Shown here piece after piece: positions 63,002 through 64,000 of a stretch of 64,000 bases of DNA; the stretch's first letter is position 1; every line of letters begins with the position of its first letter. The notes beneath the pieces are model-generated. The model worked only from the letters and a program-made list of their open reading frames with translations, searched no databases and was not told the DNA's origin. A program made the position numbers and the translations under genes. The stretch lies in contig CAVSGS010000012.1 in NCBI GenBank assembly GCA_963727545.1, forward strand, positions 186,001-250,000. The letters run 5' to 3'. This stretch comes from Flexifilum sp963727545 (GTDB lineage: Bacteria; Chloroflexota; Anaerolineae; Aggregatilineales; Phototrophicaceae).

Positions 63002-63325
63002 ATGGTTGAATTTGTCGTACTAGGCGTGTTATTGGTGCTTGGTTTGGGTGCATACTGGTCGCTCGTGATCTATCCCCGACAGCGCGAATTTCAGAAACAA
63101 CAAAAGTACGTGAATTCGCTGAATCCCGGCGACGAGATGATCACGTTTGGCGGCATCATCGGTCGTGTGATCGAAGTCGAAGCCGAGAAGGGGATTGCCA
63201 CTGTCGAAATTGCTGATGGCGTGGTCATTCGGGTACTGGCAGCCGCTTTGATGCGCCCCTACGATCCGGAAGAACTCGCTGATAGCGCTCAGCTCGCTAT
63301 GGGCAATCGTGAACCACAGCAGTAA
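63002..63325 (+). CDS. yajC: Preprotein translocase subunit YajC
   Basis: 107 residues: N-terminal membrane helix (VEFVVLGVLLVLGLGAYWSL) and the conserved cytoplasmic part YPRQREFQKQQKYVNSLNPG, DEMITFGGIIGRVIEVEAEK. Associates with SecDF. Immediately upstream of secD, the usual order. Confidence 0.92.
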   Translation: MVEFVVLGVLLVLGLGAYWSLVIYPRQREFQKQQKYVNSLNPGDEMITFGGIIGRVIEVEAEKGIATVEIADGVVIRVLAAALMRPYDPEELADSAQLAMGNREPQQ

Positions 63326-63363
63326 ATAATGTTTTTATCTCAGAATAAGTACGAAAGGTTCAT

Positions 63364-64000
63364 ATGACCGCTAATTTCCGCTGGTTGATCGTCATCATTC
63401 TCCTGACGGTCTTCGCTACTTGGGTGAGCCTACCTGATACAACCGGCATACATCTTGATACGAACAATGACGGCACGCCCGACATTAACCTCAACGTCAA
63501 GCAGAGCTTAGGACTTGACCTCGTCGGTGGACTGCGTGTGCTCCTACGAGCCGACCTGCCGGTAGGCAGTTACACGGCTGACGACCTGCGACAGGCAGCC
63601 AATAATGTTGCCAAACGTGTCAACGCGCTTGGCGTGACCGAGCCGACGGTGCAGGTGCAAGGTTCCAATCACATCCTCGTCGAACTTCCCGGTGAGACAA
63701 ATCCGCAGGAAGCCATCAACACTATCCAGAAGACTGCGCTGCTTGAATTCGTCGACTTTAGCGGCTTGAGCAGCCAAGTCTCGAACTTCGTCGGGCAGAA
63801 AATCCTGACTACTCAGCAATTGCAGATCCAGCAAGCTCGTGAAGCGAGCGGCATCGCGGTCGACACGACTGATAATGGTATGGTCAATCCGCAGACTGGG
63901 CAGCCGTTCCAGACGGTTATTACTGGTGCGGGGCTGCAGTCTGCTGCGGCGCGTCTGGAGACGGGCGGGCAGTGGGACATTGGCTTCGAGTTGACGACTG
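63364..64000 (+). CDS. secD: Protein translocase subunit SecD (partial, N-terminal)
   Basis: Runs from ATG 63364 to the window edge without a stop. N-terminal helix (FRWLIVIILLTVFATWVSLP), then LNVKQSLGLDLVGGLRVLLR (the LGLDLxGG motif), ANNVAKRVNALGVTEPTVQV and IQKTALLEFVDFSGL of the first periplasmic domain. Uses proton motive force to complete protein export with SecF and YajC. Confidence 0.94.
   Translation, partial: MTANFRWLIVIILLTVFATWVSLPDTTGIHLDTNNDGTPDINLNVKQSLGLDLVGGLRVLLRADLPVGSYTADDLRQAANNVAKRVNALGVTEPTVQVQGSNHILVELPGETNPQEAINTIQKTALLEFVDFSGLSSQVSNFVGQKILTTQQLQIQQAREASGIAVDTTDNGMVNPQTGQPFQTVITGAGLQSAAARLETGGQWDIGFELTT

Overview
The window looks like the chromosome of a free-living Chloroflexota bacterium, probably Anaerolineae-like. 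This is an inference from gene content: an AfsR/SARP-type BTAD regulator, Hanks-type Ser/Thr kinases, SPFH/DUF2207 membrane proteins, many GT-C-type membrane proteins, Thr/Pro-rich surface proteins, and a palindromic repeat of the TGTAGGGGCG type. It is moderately GC-rich and densely coded, with no phage, insertion sequence, CRISPR array or rRNA seen. It carries one tRNA (tRNA-Arg, anticodon TCT).

Layout. 1-5041: small catabolic genes (two SnoaL/NTF2-like proteins, a GMC oxidoreductase, a DJ-1/PfpI protein, a VOC protein, an AGE-type epimerase). 5046-10368: a partner-switching stress module (two STAS antagonists, an RsbW-like kinase, an RsbU-like phosphatase with a degenerate receiver) with a glycogen debranching enzyme gene between the two STAS genes. 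10477-20196: a minus-strand surface-polysaccharide block (carbamoyltransferase with SxtJ and DUF5989 partners, large membrane proteins, two nucleotide-sugar epimerases, GT2, SGNH hydrolase). 20443-28147: polyphosphate glucokinase, RNase H-like nuclease, alpha-galactosidase, flotillin with an NfeD-like partner, and gyrB. 28390-32384: tRNA-Arg, BTAD regulator, acyl-CoA ligase. 32563-35862: a histidine operon (hisH-A-F-I-E plus a thioesterase, all overlapping) preceded by a hisL-type leader peptide and attenuator. 35961-39893: SAM hydrolase, murA, DinB, coiled-coil protein. 40060-44400: sensor kinase, response regulators and an ECF sigma factor. 44649-49847: Zn-UBP protein, AsnC/Lrp regulator, dGTPase, and two convergent Ser/Thr kinases. 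50050-54849: cell-surface glycoside-hydrolase-like proteins and a WYL regulator. 54983-59229: a DUF2207 / winged-helix-zinc-ribbon / helical / SPFH module. 59230-64000: GT39-type protein, NERD-like protein, a secreted protein, then yajC and the start of secD.

Most notable: (1) a histidine-operon attenuator with a five-His leader peptide, a near-consensus promoter and an intrinsic terminator; (2) a DUF2207-SPFH membrane module without PspA; (3) a PP2C phosphatase whose receiver domain has lost its phospho-acceptor Asp and conserved Lys; (4) a MurA with Asp in place of the catalytic Cys; (5) five places where a single extra base disrupts or falsely fuses a gene. All five are +1 insertions, which points to sequence error rather than five independent pseudogenes. 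No gap between genes exceeds 300 bases.
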